A stretch of DNA of 49,930 bases from Novosphingobium sp. (GCF_025351285.1 NZ_JANXWG010000041.1:1-49930); one strand, 5' to 3'; positions 34,999 through 46,575 are shown, numbered from the stretch's first letter. Notes: generated from the letters alone by a model not told the origin. Made by a program: numbers and translations.

Positions 34999-35831
34999 AG
35001 CAGCTTGCCCGCGCGGCCCGCCAGTTCGTTGACGAATTGCCAGGCAACCCGGCCCGACCGTGCGCCGCGCCGTTTCGACCATTCGAGCGCTTCAGCCTCG
35101 GTCCAGGCTAAGCCATACCTGTTAGCATAACCGGCTATGATCGCGAGATAATCATCTTGCGAACAGTTGTGAAAGCCCAGGCTCAGCCCGAAGCGATCGG
35201 CCAGCGCCAGCTTGTCATCGACCGCATCGCGCGGGTTGATCGGCCCATCTTCCACCGACCAACCCTGCTCACTGGCATGGCGCTCGACGATCGCGCGGCG
35301 GTTCGAGGTCACTGCCAGCCGCACGTTGCCGGGCCGTGCCTCGACCCCGCCTTCCAGCCAACTGCGCAAGCGCCGCGCGCCACCTGCATCGCCCGCTTCG
35401 AACCCGAGATCGTCGATGAACACCAGGTAGCTGCGCGGCTCGCGGCCGAGCGCGGTAAACAACGCGGCAAGGCCGGAATCGGGCACTGCCTGGACCAGCG
35501 CGATGCGGCGCGGCCCATCGGCCTGTGCCGCCGCTACGCCCGCCCGCAACAGCGCAGACTTGCCCATGCCGCGCGCACCCCACAGCAACATGTCATGCGC
35601 CGTTGCGCCAGCCGCCAGTCGCAGCACGTTGCCCACCACAGCAGCCTTCTGCGCATCGATCCCCCGCATCAGGTCGAGCGCGGGTGCGACCAGCGTTGGC
35701 ACCGCACGCGCTATCTCGCCGTCCCAGACATAGGCCGGGTGCGACAGCCAGTCCGTCTTGGCGTCGACTGGCGGCGCTAGCCGTTCGAGCGCGTCGGCAA
35801 TCCGCGCGAGCAGATCGTTACGATCGGTCAT
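34995..35831 (-). CDS. DUF815-family AAA-type ATPase
   Basis: A 278-residue P-loop protein with Walker A (WGARGMGKSALLRA, about 84-97), Walker B (YLVFIDDLGF, about 134-143), sensor-like VRLAVTSNRRAIVERH and an end motif KRRGARSGRVAWQFVNELAG; this is the DUF815 pattern, whose members are ATPases of unknown role. It stands alone, with its stop overlapping a convergent gene. An acyl-CoA dehydrogenase lies nine bases upstream on the same strand, close enough for one transcript, but no shared function is evident. Confidence 0.83.
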   Translation of the reverse strand: MTDRNDLLARIADALERLAPPVDAKTDWLSHPAYVWDGEIARAVPTLVAPALDLMRGIDAQKAAVVGNVLRLAAGATAHDMLLWGARGMGKSALLRAGVAAAQADGPRRIALVQAVPDSGLAALFTALGREPRSYLVFIDDLGFEAGDAGGARRLRSWLEGGVEARPGNVRLAVTSNRRAIVERHASEQGWSVEDGPINPRDAVDDKLALADRFGLSLGFHNCSQDDYLAIIAGYANRYGLAWTEAEALEWSKRRGARSGRVAWQFVNELAGRAGKLL

Positions 35832-35840
35832 CGCGCCTGA

Positions 35841-37559
35841 TCAACCGGCCAGCTCGACCGCATCGAGTTCGTAGAGCAGCGCCGAACCGCCCATCGCCGA
35901 TGCCGCCAACCCACGCGCTTCGGGCGCGATGTGATCGGCAAAGAACCGCGCAACCACGCGCTTGGCGGGGTTATCGGTCGCGCGCGCCTGCCGCAGCAAC
36001 TGCCAGCCCGCCACCGTCACCGCGCACATCGTGGTGAAGGGCACGCTGCCCGACAGCTTGTCGTCGAGCGAGGCGCTCTCGGTCATCCAACGCGCCACCG
36101 CCATCGTATCCTGCGCCAACAAGCCAAGCTGCGGCGCCTCGGCACAGTCAGCAGCAGCTTCGGCGAGCAATGCCTGCACCACGCCGCCGTTCTCGAACCC
36201 GAGCTTGCGCGTGACCAGATCGGCGGCCTGGATGCCGTTGGTGCCTTCGTAGATCGGCGCAATGCGCGCGTCGCGGTAGTGCTGTGCGGCGCCGGTCTCC
36301 TCGACAAAGCCCATGCCGCCGTGGATCTGCACGCCCAGGCTTGCCACCTCACAGCCGATGTCGGTGCCCCAGGCCTTGAGCATCGGCACCAGCACTTCGG
36401 CGCGCATCTGCGCGGCCTCATCGCCCAGGCTGCCGCGATCGACCTGCCCGGCGGTGTAATACAGCAGAGCGCGCGCCCCCTCGGTCAGCGCGCGCATCCG
36501 CAGCAAGGTGCGGCGAACGTCGGGATGTTCGATGATCGCGACGGAGTTCTTGTCCGCACTCCCGGCGCGCGCCGATTGCACCCGCGTTGCTGCGTACCAG
36601 CGGGCGGCTTGCCACGCGCGTTCGGCGATCTGCACGCCCTGGCTGCCGACATTGATTCGCGCCGAATTCATCATCGTGAACATAGCGCGCAGGCCGCCAT
36701 TTTCGTGGCCGACCATCTCGCCGATACATTCGTCATTGTCGCCATAGCTCATCACGCACGTGGGCGAAGCGTTGATGCCCAGCTTGTGCTCGATCGACAC
36801 GCAGCGCACGTCGTTTCGATCACCCAGGCCGCCGTCATGTTTCACGTGGAACTTCGGCACGACAAACAACGAGATCCCGCGCGAACCCGCCGGCGCGCCC
36901 GGCGTCCGCGCCAGCACGAGATGAACGATGTTGCTCGCCAGGTTGTGCTCGCCCCAGGTGATGTAGATCTTTGTACCCTTTATCAGGTACTTGCCAGCAT
37001 GTTCGCCATCCGGGATCGGCGTGGCGGTTGAGCGCAGCGCTCCAACGTCGCTGCCGGCCTGTGGCTCGGTCAGGTTCATCGTGCCCGACCATTCGCCACT
37101 GACCAGCTTTTCGAGATAGAGCGCCTTCTGCGCGTCGCTGCCATGGTGGTCGATCGCCTCGATAGCGCCAACGGTCAGGATCGGCAGCAGCGTAAACGCC
37201 ATGTTGGCCGCACCCAACGTTTCCAGGACGCAAGTCGCCAGCGTGAACGGCAAGCCTTGCCCGCCGTGAGCAACCGGGCCAGAAATCGCATTCCAGCCTT
37301 GCTCGACATAGTGGTGATAGGCTGCGTCGAAGCCGTCGGGCAGCGACACCACGCCGTTGGCCAGCCGCGCACCCTGGATATCCCCGATGCGATTGAGCGG
37401 GGCGAATTCGCCCGCCGCCAGCGCGGCGATGCCTTCGGCAATCGCCTCGACCAGATCGGGGCTCGCCGCGGAAAATCGTTCGCTTTGCGCCAGTTCATCG
37501 ATGCCGGCATTAACGCGCATGGCCAGGACCTGGTCGGCGGTGGGCGAAATGAAGTCCAT
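35841..37559 (-). CDS. Long acyl-CoA dehydrogenase (C-terminal extension, DmdC-like)
   Basis: A 572-residue acyl-CoA dehydrogenase, about 190 longer than the classical type. The N-terminal and catalytic domains are seen in MNLTEPQAGSDVGALRSTAT, LIKGTKIYITWGEHNLASNI, RINVGSQGVQIAERAWQAAR and IHGGMGFVEETGAAQHYRDA (the catalytic-base region), followed by a C-terminal extension domain (about 460-572) found in DmdC-like enzymes. Known relatives act on 3-methylmercaptopropionyl-CoA or long acyl-CoA; the substrate here is not determined. The start is the ATG at 37557-37559 with AGGATAC upstream; an earlier start would run into the divergent tsaC promoter. A parS-like site lies in its coding DNA at 36838-36853 (peptide FHVKH). 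Confidence 0.88.
   Translation of the reverse strand: MDFISPTADQVLAMRVNAGIDELAQSERFSAASPDLVEAIAEGIAALAAGEFAPLNRIGDIQGARLANGVVSLPDGFDAAYHHYVEQGWNAISGPVAHGGQGLPFTLATCVLETLGAANMAFTLLPILTVGAIEAIDHHGSDAQKALYLEKLVSGEWSGTMNLTEPQAGSDVGALRSTATPIPDGEHAGKYLIKGTKIYITWGEHNLASNIVHLVLARTPGAPAGSRGISLFVVPKFHVKHDGGLGDRNDVRCVSIEHKLGINASPTCVMSYGDNDECIGEMVGHENGGLRAMFTMMNSARINVGSQGVQIAERAWQAARWYAATRVQSARAGSADKNSVAIIEHPDVRRTLLRMRALTEGARALLYYTAGQVDRGSLGDEAAQMRAEVLVPMLKAWGTDIGCEVASLGVQIHGGMGFVEETGAAQHYRDARIAPIYEGTNGIQAADLVTRKLGFENGGVVQALLAEAAADCAEAPQLGLLAQDTMAVARWMTESASLDDKLSGSVPFTTMCAVTVAGWQLLRQARATDNPAKRVVARFFADHIAPEARGLAASAMGGSALLYELDAVELAG
36838..36853. promoter_or_regulatory. parS-like site 4, inside an acyl-CoA dehydrogenase gene
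   Basis: TGTTTCACGTGGAACT differs from the three perfect sites at two of 16 bases: C to T at position 5 (the base found in the Bacillus consensus) and A to T at position 16. The inner GTTTCACGTGGAAC is a 14-base near-palindrome. It lies 8.0 kb from site 3 and 6.1 kb past parB, inside the minus-strand gene, where it encodes FHVKH. Nearby distant parS sites are normal in chromosomes; function here is inferred. Confidence 0.65.
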
Positions 37560-37621
37560 CGGTTGGTATCCTGTCCGGCGGCCTGTTCCTTGGCCGGTTG
37601 AGCGGGCTATAGCGACAAGCC

Positions 37622-38608
37622 ATGGATGCGACAAAGCACAATGAACCGCCGCTGCAAGCTGGCCAGCCGGGCAACGGTACCGGGCACATTCGCGTGGCGG
37701 ACGGAGCCGGGATTGCCGAAGCGGTGGAGGTGCTCTGCGGAGGAGGACTGGTCGCAGTTCCTACCGAGACGGTCTACGGGCTCGCAGCGCGGGCCGACAG
37801 CGATGACGCCGTTGCGGGGATCTATCGCGCCAAGGGGCGGCCCGATTTCAATCCGTTGATCGTCCATGTACCCGATCTTGCCGGAGCTGAACGGTATGCG
37901 CATTTCGACGAGCGGGCACGCTTGCTGGCGGCGCACTTCTGGCCGGGACCGCTGACCATGGTCCTGCCGCGCCGTGTTGACGCCGAGCTAGCAAGCGCGG
38001 TCAGCGCCGGGCTACCGACGGTGGCGTTGCGCTGTCCCGACCATCCGGTGATGCAAGCACTGCTGGTGGCATCCGGCCTGCCGCTCGCAGCACCCAGCGC
38101 CAATCGCAGCGGTGGAGTCAGCCCAACCAGCGCGGCCCATGTTGCGGCATCGCTGGGTGATCGGGTGCGTCTGGTACTGGATGGCGGCAAGACGCACCGC
38201 GGCATCGAATCGACCATCGTTGCAATCCGCGAGGGCGGGGGGTGGGCCTTACTGCGCCCCGGCCCGATCGAGGAAGCTTCGATTTCAGGCATTATCGGCC
38301 TGCGCGATGGCGTCACGACGTTGGTCATCGAAGCGCCGGGGCAATTGGCCAGCCACTACGCCCCAGGCAAACCGGTGCGCCTCGATGCATCGGAACCCGG
38401 ACACGACGAATTCATGATCGGCTTCGGTAAGGTAGAAGGCAACGTTTCGCTGTCGGAAACCGGAGACCTGGCCGAAGCGGCCGCGCGGCTTTACGCGTGC
38501 CTGCACCTTGCAGCGGCCTCGCAACACCCACGCATCGCGGTTGCGCCGATCCCGCACTCCGGGATCGGCGCCGCCATCAACGACCGGATGGCACGCGCCG
38601 CGGCCTGA
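37622..38608 (+). CDS. tsaC: Threonylcarbamoyl-AMP synthase, Sua5 type
   Basis: A 328-residue enzyme that makes L-threonylcarbamoyladenylate for t6A37 of ANN-decoding tRNAs. The YrdC/Sua5 domain has LVAVPTETVYGLAARAD, the K-x-R motif in YRAKGRPDFNPLIVHV and S-x-N in AAPSANRSGGVSPTSAAHV; the linker and C-terminal Sua5 domain (LASHYAPGKPVRLDASEP) mark the long Sua5 type. The ATG at 37622 is divergent from an acyl-CoA dehydrogenase 62 bases away. Its TGA is immediately adjacent to the stop codon of the convergent DUF2807 gene, with no gap. Confidence 0.93.
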   Translation: MDATKHNEPPLQAGQPGNGTGHIRVADGAGIAEAVEVLCGGGLVAVPTETVYGLAARADSDDAVAGIYRAKGRPDFNPLIVHVPDLAGAERYAHFDERARLLAAHFWPGPLTMVLPRRVDAELASAVSAGLPTVALRCPDHPVMQALLVASGLPLAAPSANRSGGVSPTSAAHVAASLGDRVRLVLDGGKTHRGIESTIVAIREGGGWALLRPGPIEEASISGIIGLRDGVTTLVIEAPGQLASHYAPGKPVRLDASEPGHDEFMIGFGKVEGNVSLSETGDLAEAAARLYACLHLAAASQHPRIAVAPIPHSGIGAAINDRMARAAA

Positions 38609-39403
38609 TCAGTTTTCGTCCGAAGCATCGTCCTTCGGTTCTTCATCATCCTTGGCCGTAGCCACCGGGGTTTCGCACACCAGCCGGCCCGAACCCATCG
38701 ACTTGACCGTGCACTTGGCGCGGCCGGTCACGCGGACTTCGCCCGAACCCATGATCGTGGCCTTCACATCGCCGTCGCTGGCGAAAATGGCGTTGCCCGA
38801 ACCGGCTACGGTCACATCGGCCTGGCCAACCTTGAGTCCGGCCAGATCGGCGCTGCCGCTGCCCGCGATGTTGCTCCGAAGCTCGCGCGCGGTGCCGGCC
38901 GCCTTGGCCGAGCCCGAACCGGCGATGTCGATCTTGAGCTTGCCGACATTGGTTTTCGGAGACGAAATCGAGCCCGATCCGGCAATCGTGATCTGGGCAT
39001 CGTCGCCCGACAGCACATCGGCATCGATCTGGCCCGATCCGGCCATCACCAGCTTGCTGGGTGCCGGCATCGTCACGTTGATGGTGGCGGTGCTGCTGCC
39101 TTCGCCCATCTTCCAGTGATCGCGGCTGACGCTGAGTTTGCCGTCGCTGATCGAAAACCGCAACCGCGCCTTGGCTGCGTCATTGCCATCGACGCTGATT
39201 GCAAGCTTGTCGCCGGAAATGAGATGCACCTTGTCCGGTCCCAGCAAGGTCACTTCCCCGGGCGCCGCACCGCCGAGATCGAGCTCTGCCAGCGGCACGC
39301 CCTTCATCCCGTCGATGGTGATGTTGCCATCACAGCCGCTCAGGCTGGTGGCAATGCCGAGCACGGCGACCGACGCCAGTGCACGAAACAGGTCCTTGAA
39401 CAT
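38609..39403 (-). CDS. DUF2807 (head-GIN) lipoprotein
   Basis: A 264-residue predicted lipoprotein. The signal sequence ends in a lipobox (SLSGC) at about residues 20-24, so it should be lipidated and envelope-bound. The rest is a repetitive beta-helix of short G-S-G repeats (VMAGSGQIDADVL, TIAGSGSISSP, DIAGSGSAKAAG, NIAGSGSADLAG, TVAGSGNAIFAS), as in DUF2807/putative auto-transporter adhesin head-GIN proteins. Function is unknown. The ATG at 39401-39403 has AGGGGAG nine bases upstream, and a good promoter lies at 39432-39460; upstream open frame is not counted. Confidence 0.85.
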   Translation of the reverse strand: MFKDLFRALASVAVLGIATSLSGCDGNITIDGMKGVPLAELDLGGAAPGEVTLLGPDKVHLISGDKLAISVDGNDAAKARLRFSISDGKLSVSRDHWKMGEGSSTATINVTMPAPSKLVMAGSGQIDADVLSGDDAQITIAGSGSISSPKTNVGKLKIDIAGSGSAKAAGTARELRSNIAGSGSADLAGLKVGQADVTVAGSGNAIFASDGDVKATIMGSGEVRVTGRAKCTVKSMGSGRLVCETPVATAKDDEEPKDDASDEN

Positions 39404-39431
39404 CGGCAAACACTCCCCTTGCTGTGTTACT

Positions 39432-39460
39432 GATATAGGACACTGCGGCACGGCCTGCAA
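39432..39460 (-). promoter_or_regulatory. Putative promoter of the DUF2807 lipoprotein gene
   Basis: On the minus strand TTGCAG (39460-39455) and TATATC (39437-39432) are separated by 17 bases, a fair -35/-10 pair for the housekeeping sigma factor. It would start transcription near 39425, about 22 bases before the ATG at 39403. Confidence 0.4.
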
Positions 39461-39479
39461 GTACTGCCACGATGCACCA

Positions 39480-39516
39480 CGAAAAAGGGCCGCCGATTGC
39501 CCGGCAGCCCTTTTCG
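39480..39516 (-). terminator. Rho-independent terminator of carD
   Basis: On the minus strand, 21 bases after the carD stop, AAGGGCTGCCGG pairs with CGGCGGCCCTT around GCAAT, followed by a T-run (TTTTTCG). The GC stem and T-run are those of an intrinsic terminator, here separating carD from the DUF2807 gene. Confidence 0.8.
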
Positions 39517-39537
39517 TATTTATCCGCGATCGTGCCG

Positions 39538-40062
39538 TCAGGCCGTTTCGTAATACTTCGGCGCATGTTCGTTGAGGATCGCAAGGATCTTCTTGAGTGC
39601 AGTCGGTTCGTCGGTCTTTTCCATCGCTGCAAGCTCGCGCGCCAGGCGCGAGGAGGCCGCTTCGAAAATCTGCCGTTCCGAATAGCTCTGCTCGGGCTGA
39701 TCGTCGGCACGGAACAAGTCGCGAGTCACTTCGGCGATCGACACCAGATCGCCCGAATTGATCTTGGCTTCGTATTCCTGGGCGCGGCGTGACCACATCG
39801 TACGCTTGACCTTGGGCTTGCCCTTGAGCGTATCGAGCGCTTCACGCAGCGTCTTGTCCGAGGACAACTTGCGCATGCCGATCGATTCGACCTTGTTGAC
39901 CGGAACACGCAAGGTCATGCGTTCCTTTTCGAAGCGCAGCACGTAAAGCTGCAACTTCATTCCGGCAATTTCTTCATTCTGAAGCTCAACCACACGGCCG
40001 ACGCCGTGCTTAGGATAAACGACGTAGTCCCCAACATCGAAGGCGAGTGCCTTGCCTGCCAT
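39538..40062 (-). CDS. carD: CarD-family RNA polymerase-binding regulator
   Basis: A 174-residue regulator of the CarD/CdnL/TRCF family. Residues 1-65 are the RNA-polymerase beta-subunit-interacting domain (FDVGDYVVYPKHGVGRVVEL), and the rest is the helical DNA-binding domain (RMTLRVPVNKVESIGMRKLS, WSRRAQEYEAKINSGDLVSI, ARELAAMEKTDEPTALKKIL). In alphaproteobacteria such proteins stabilise open promoter complexes, notably at rRNA genes. The start is the ATG at 40060-40062 with AAAGGACAAC upstream; an ATG five codons earlier is weaker. The gene has its own terminator and an unusually long 5' region. Confidence 0.92.
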   Translation of the reverse strand: MAGKALAFDVGDYVVYPKHGVGRVVELQNEEIAGMKLQLYVLRFEKERMTLRVPVNKVESIGMRKLSSDKTLREALDTLKGKPKVKRTMWSRRAQEYEAKINSGDLVSIAEVTRDLFRADDQPEQSYSERQIFEAASSRLARELAAMEKTDEPTALKKILAILNEHAPKYYETA

Positions 40063-40427
40063 TTGTTGTCCTTTCGACACGGGCGGGTGTGAGCGGCAAA
40101 TGGGGAAAATTCCCCCGGACCCGGTCTTGGAAAGCGATCGTCATCGCGGTCGCCAAGCCCTCGCGTTCCGTTTGCCGTTAACCTGCCTTCTCGTGATGAA
40201 ACACGGCGCGGAAAGGTCCACCGCCGTATGCAACCCATTTAGCACTTCTGTAATAAAATTACCAGAGCTTGCGTAAAACAGCCACATGCGCAGCCCGTAT
40301 GGCGAAACAGCGCAGCGTTTTGAGCAATGTTGTCAGGCAGGATTCGCCCAAGCCTGCGGGCTTGGGCATCGGTCAGCGCAGAACTGTAAGGTTCCAGCGC
40401 GCCGTCGCAGGGTCGAAAGCCGCGCGA
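40063..40427. other. 365-base intergenic region upstream of carD with three dyads
   Basis: No gene was found. Structures: GGGGAA-AA-TTCCCC at 40102-40115, about 40 bases before carD; GTAAT-AAA-ATTAC at 40250-40262, in the only AT-rich patch; and the GCCCAAGCC hairpin at 40346-40367, past fdxA. On the minus strand TTTACG and TATTAC, 16 bases apart near 40276-40249, could be a promoter giving a long (~180-base) carD leader; the two carD-proximal dyads would lie within or at it. Evidence is weak. Confidence 0.4.
40346..40367 (-). terminator. Putative terminator after fdxA
   Basis: GCCCAAGCC and GGCTTGGGC form a perfect nine-base stem with loop TGCG, 60 bases beyond the fdxA stop (minus strand). 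No T-run follows, so it may act as an RNA-stabilising hairpin or Rho-assisted end. Confidence 0.5.
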
Positions 40428-40766
40428 TCAGTCGCCTTCGCCGGGTTCGGTCGAGAAGAATTTCTCGAACTTCCCGTCCTGGCCCTTGAACTCGTCCGCG
40501 TCTTCGGGCGAATCCTTCTTGGTGGTGATATTGGGCCATTCCGCCGAGAACTTGGTGTTCAGTTCAAGCCACTGCTCCAACCCGCTTTCGGTGTCGGGCA
40601 GGATCGCTTCGGCGGGGCATTCGGGTTCGCAAACGCCGCAATCGATGCATTCGCTGGGATTGATCACCAGCATGTTTTCGCCTTCGTAGAAGCAATCAAC
40701 CGGGCAAACCTCGACGCAATCCATGTACTTACACTTGATGCAGGCATCGGTGACGACGTAAGTCAT
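40428..40766 (-). CDS. fdxA: Seven-iron ferredoxin FdxA
   Basis: A 112-residue low-potential electron carrier with one 3Fe-4S and one 4Fe-4S cluster. Cysteines C9, C17 and C50 suit the 3Fe cluster, and C21, C40, C43 and C46 the 4Fe cluster ([33 protein letters not shown]), with extra C12 and C25. The C-terminal tail (about 60-112) is acidic, as in alphaproteobacterial FdxA. The ATG overlaps the S4 gene stop (ATGA), so both come from one message. Confidence 0.93.
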   Translation of the reverse strand: MTYVVTDACIKCKYMDCVEVCPVDCFYEGENMLVINPSECIDCGVCEPECPAEAILPDTESGLEQWLELNTKFSAEWPNITTKKDSPEDADEFKGQDGKFEKFFSTEPGEGD

Positions 40767-41110
40767 GGCGCAGCACTTCCCTCAGGCAGTTCGTAATCGC
40801 GCCCTGCTAGAGGCGAAGAAGCCGGCGCGTCAAGCGTCTCTTCAGGCTTCAGCACGGCCGGTGTGTCCAACCGCACGTAGCAGGCCTGGGCTTCGGGCGC
40901 CGGACCGCGCCGTACAGGCAGCGCTTGGACCCGGATCACAACCACACGCGCACCCAGCGGCACCGTCAGGACATCACCGACCGTCACCGCCTGCGCCGCG
41001 CGATCCACCCTATCGCCGTTGCGCCGGATATGGCCGGTTTCGGCCAATTGCTGCGCAAGCTTACGCGATTTAGCGAGCCGCAGGAACCACAGGAGCTTGT
41101 CGATCCGCAT
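40763..41110 (-). CDS. S4-domain RNA-binding protein (Hsp15-like)
   Basis: A 115-residue protein. The first 60 residues are an S4 RNA-binding domain of the Hsp15 type ([60 protein letters not shown]); the rest is a Pro-rich, likely disordered tail. Hsp15 proteins bind stalled 50S subunits with peptidyl-tRNA. It lies 21 bases after the SUV3-like helicase gene and overlaps fdxA; the two RNA-related genes may work together, but this is inference. Confidence 0.88.
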   Translation of the reverse strand: MRIDKLLWFLRLAKSRKLAQQLAETGHIRRNGDRVDRAAQAVTVGDVLTVPLGARVVVIRVQALPVRRGPAPEAQACYVRLDTPAVLKPEETLDAPASSPLAGRDYELPEGSAAP

Positions 41111-41131
41111 ATGTGCCCGCGCGCCGTCTGC

Positions 41132-43696
41132 TTAGCGCACCAGGTCTGCCAATGCAGCAAAGGCGGCATGGCGTGGCGGCGGAGATGCGATTCGCGCCGC
41201 AACAGGTTCGGCGCGGGGACGGCGCCAGTGCCACAACGGCGGTGCAGTCGGTCCATGTTCGGTTTCGCTCAGCCGGCGCGGCATCGTCACGCGAAAGCCG
41301 CCGGCGCGCAGCAGCGCGGCATAGCTCGCCCCGGTCAATCCCATCGAGCGCGCCGTCGCGGGTTCGAGCACGAACAACTTGCCACCAGCGGCGCGGGTGC
41401 GGTGCGCGGCGTGCAACAGCCGTTCGGCCAGATCGACCCGCAACGCTTGCGCACCCACGCGGCGATAGCCGGCGCACGAATCGCGCGCATCGATGGTGGA
41501 GGGCATCACGGTGGGCGGCGGGCGATGACTGATGCCTTTCACTGAAGCCAGCCGGCTCCACCACGCCATCGCCGCTGGCCTTAGTGCGCCAGGCACGAAC
41601 ACGTCGAGCGCTCCGATCCTGACGTCAAGCCGGCGCAACCGTTCGCGCAGCGCGGGTTCGAGCCGGTCCAACCCCACATCCACGCGCACGATCGTCCCTC
41701 CGCCGTCGATCAGGTGCAGCAGCAAGGCGCGCAGTTCCGGCCCCGACGCGGGATCGCGGCTGGCTTCGTCGAGCCGGATCAGCGCGGCCAGTGGACGCCG
41801 CCGACCGCGTTCCGACCAGCCATCAAGCGCGATCTGAACGGCAATGCGCAGCGGTGGGTCTAGCCGCCCGACCGCGGCCTCCAGCCGAACCCGCGGCGAA
41901 AGCAGCGTCCGGCCAAGTTCAAGCCGCGCAACCGGATGCCCCCGCCACAGGATTGCGGCACCGCGCCACTGGAGTATCGGATCATCGGCAGCGGCTGACG
42001 CCACAAGCGCAGTCGCACGCGCCGCAATCAGGGAAGGCAAGTGCCGATCGGCCGCCGCGAGCAACAACTTGCGGTCCGAAGCCCGCGCCGATGCATCGAC
42101 CTCGAAGCGAAACCCTTCGAGATGCCCCAACGGCTCGCCATCGACCGTGACTGCGCCGGCATCGTCGATCTCCACCGGCAGCAGCGCGGCATCGGCGCCG
42201 GTCTTGCGCATGAGCACGCTGGTGCGGCGGTTGACGAAGCGTTCGGTCAGCCGCGCGTGGATCGCATCGGACAGCCGCGCCTCGACCGCGCGCGCGCGCG
42301 CCGCCATTTCCTCGCGCGCCATGACCCAGTCGGGCCGCTGCGCGATGTAAGCCCAACTGCGGATCGCGGCGATGCGGCCCTGCAGCGTATCGATATCGCC
42401 CGATGGGTTATCGAGCTGCGCAATGGCCTGCGCGATATAGTCCGCGCCCAGCGTCCCGTTACGCAAATCCTGCCACAACCGCGCGATGAACCGGCCATGC
42501 GTTTCGGCGCCCTGCTGGCGGAAGTCGGGCAACTGGCACGCCGACCAGAACCGCGCGATCGTACCCGATCCGCGCAAGGTGGGCGCAATCTCGGGCTCCT
42601 CACACAGCCGTTTCAGCACTGCCAGGTCGATCGCCTCGGGAGCAGGGGCAAGTTCCAGCCGGGGCGGCGGACTTTCGAGATCGGCAATCAGCGTTGCCAC
42701 CGAATCGAAGCGGGGTTCGGCTTCGCGCCAGAACAGCCGGGTCAGCGGCGGGAAGCGATGCTCTTCGATCGCATAGATTTCTTCGGGCGTGAACTCCGCA
42801 TTCGAACCATTCCCCGCCAATGTGCCGAATGTGCCATCGCGCTGGTGCCGCCCGGCGCGGCCCGCGATCTGCGCCATTTCCGCCGGGGTCAGCCGCCGCT
42901 GGCGATGCCCGTCGAACTTCGAGAGCCCGGCAAAGGCGATGTGGTGGATATCGAGATTGAGCCCCATCCCGATCGCGTCGGTGGCAACGAGATAATCGAC
43001 CTCGCCCGACTGGTAGAGTGCCACTTGGGCATTGCGCGTCTGCGGACTCAACGCGCCCATCACCACCGCCGCGCCGCCGCGGAACCGGCGCAGCATCTCG
43101 GCGATGGCGTAAACCTGCTCGGCCGAGAACGCGACGATCGCGCTGCGCGGCGGGATGCGCGAGAGCTTCTTCGCGCCAACGTGAGTGAGAGTCGAAAAGC
43201 GCGGGCGGCTGATGATCTCCGCTTCGGGCACCAGCTTGCGTACCAATGGTTCGAGCATGGCCGAACCCAGCAGCATCGTTTCCTCGCGCCCGCGCGCGTG
43301 AAGCAGTCGGTCGGTGAACACGTGCCCGCGCTCGGGATCGGCGCCAATCTGCGCCTCGTCCAAAGCCACGAACGCCAGATCGGCGTGAGTCGGCATGGCC
43401 TCGGCGGTGCACAGCAGCCAGCGCGCGTCCTTGGGCTCGATGCGCTCCTCGCCGGTGATCAAGGCGACCTGATTCGGCCCCTTGATCGCGACCACGCGGT
43501 CATAGACTTCGCGCGCCAGCAGCCGCAGCGGAAAGCCTATCGCGCCGGACGAATGCGCGCAGAGCCGCTCGATCGCGAGGTGCGTCTTGCCGGTGTTAGT
43601 GGGGCCGAGCACCGCCTTCACCGCGCCGCCGTCGCTGCTGACGCCGGCGCGGTCGCTGGTATGCCGGCGCGGGAGAGCGTGCGTCGGGCGGTGCAT
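41132..43696 (-). CDS. SUV3-like DEAD/DEAH-type RNA helicase
   Basis: An 854-residue helicase. The front resembles mitochondrial SUV3: motif I (GPTNTGKTHLAIE), a DEAQ box in place of DEAD (VALDEAQIGADPERGHVFT), LLGSAMLEPLVRKL, VATDAIGMGLNLDIHHIAF, and motif VI (QIAGRAGRHQRDGTFG). The second half (about 400-854) lacks recognisable motifs and is rich in Arg/Ala; a C-terminal region likely binds RNA. In mitochondria SUV3 works with PNPase in RNA decay; bacterial homologues are common in alphaproteobacteria but little studied. The start is the ATG at 43694-43696; a GTG at 43765 is possible. It heads an operon with S4 and fdxA. Confidence 0.85.
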   Translation of the reverse strand: MHRPTHALPRRHTSDRAGVSSDGGAVKAVLGPTNTGKTHLAIERLCAHSSGAIGFPLRLLAREVYDRVVAIKGPNQVALITGEERIEPKDARWLLCTAEAMPTHADLAFVALDEAQIGADPERGHVFTDRLLHARGREETMLLGSAMLEPLVRKLVPEAEIISRPRFSTLTHVGAKKLSRIPPRSAIVAFSAEQVYAIAEMLRRFRGGAAVVMGALSPQTRNAQVALYQSGEVDYLVATDAIGMGLNLDIHHIAFAGLSKFDGHRQRRLTPAEMAQIAGRAGRHQRDGTFGTLAGNGSNAEFTPEEIYAIEEHRFPPLTRLFWREAEPRFDSVATLIADLESPPPRLELAPAPEAIDLAVLKRLCEEPEIAPTLRGSGTIARFWSACQLPDFRQQGAETHGRFIARLWQDLRNGTLGADYIAQAIAQLDNPSGDIDTLQGRIAAIRSWAYIAQRPDWVMAREEMAARARAVEARLSDAIHARLTERFVNRRTSVLMRKTGADAALLPVEIDDAGAVTVDGEPLGHLEGFRFEVDASARASDRKLLLAAADRHLPSLIAARATALVASAAADDPILQWRGAAILWRGHPVARLELGRTLLSPRVRLEAAVGRLDPPLRIAVQIALDGWSERGRRRPLAALIRLDEASRDPASGPELRALLLHLIDGGGTIVRVDVGLDRLEPALRERLRRLDVRIGALDVFVPGALRPAAMAWWSRLASVKGISHRPPPTVMPSTIDARDSCAGYRRVGAQALRVDLAERLLHAAHRTRAAGGKLFVLEPATARSMGLTGASYAALLRAGGFRVTMPRRLSETEHGPTAPPLWHWRRPRAEPVAARIASPPPRHAAFAALADLVR

Positions 43697-43935
43697 GGCA
43701 TGGAATGTGGCATTGCGTTCGCATGCGTTCAAGCGCGAGGCCCCCTTGGGGCTGTGGACGAACACAGTATGGCTTGCGGGCCATGCCCAGAGTGCGATGG
43801 GCCAGCCGGCAAGCCGCCATTTTTACCCGGGATTAACTTTAACGGTGCAGGCTTGTGCAGCGCTGCTGATCCGGCAGACACGCGCCGCGCATGCAAATCG
43901 CGCATGGTCGGCACCGAAGCGAAAGGGCGCGATAC

Positions 43936-46565
<2,630 letters not shown>

Positions 46566-46575
46566 GTGCTGGGCG

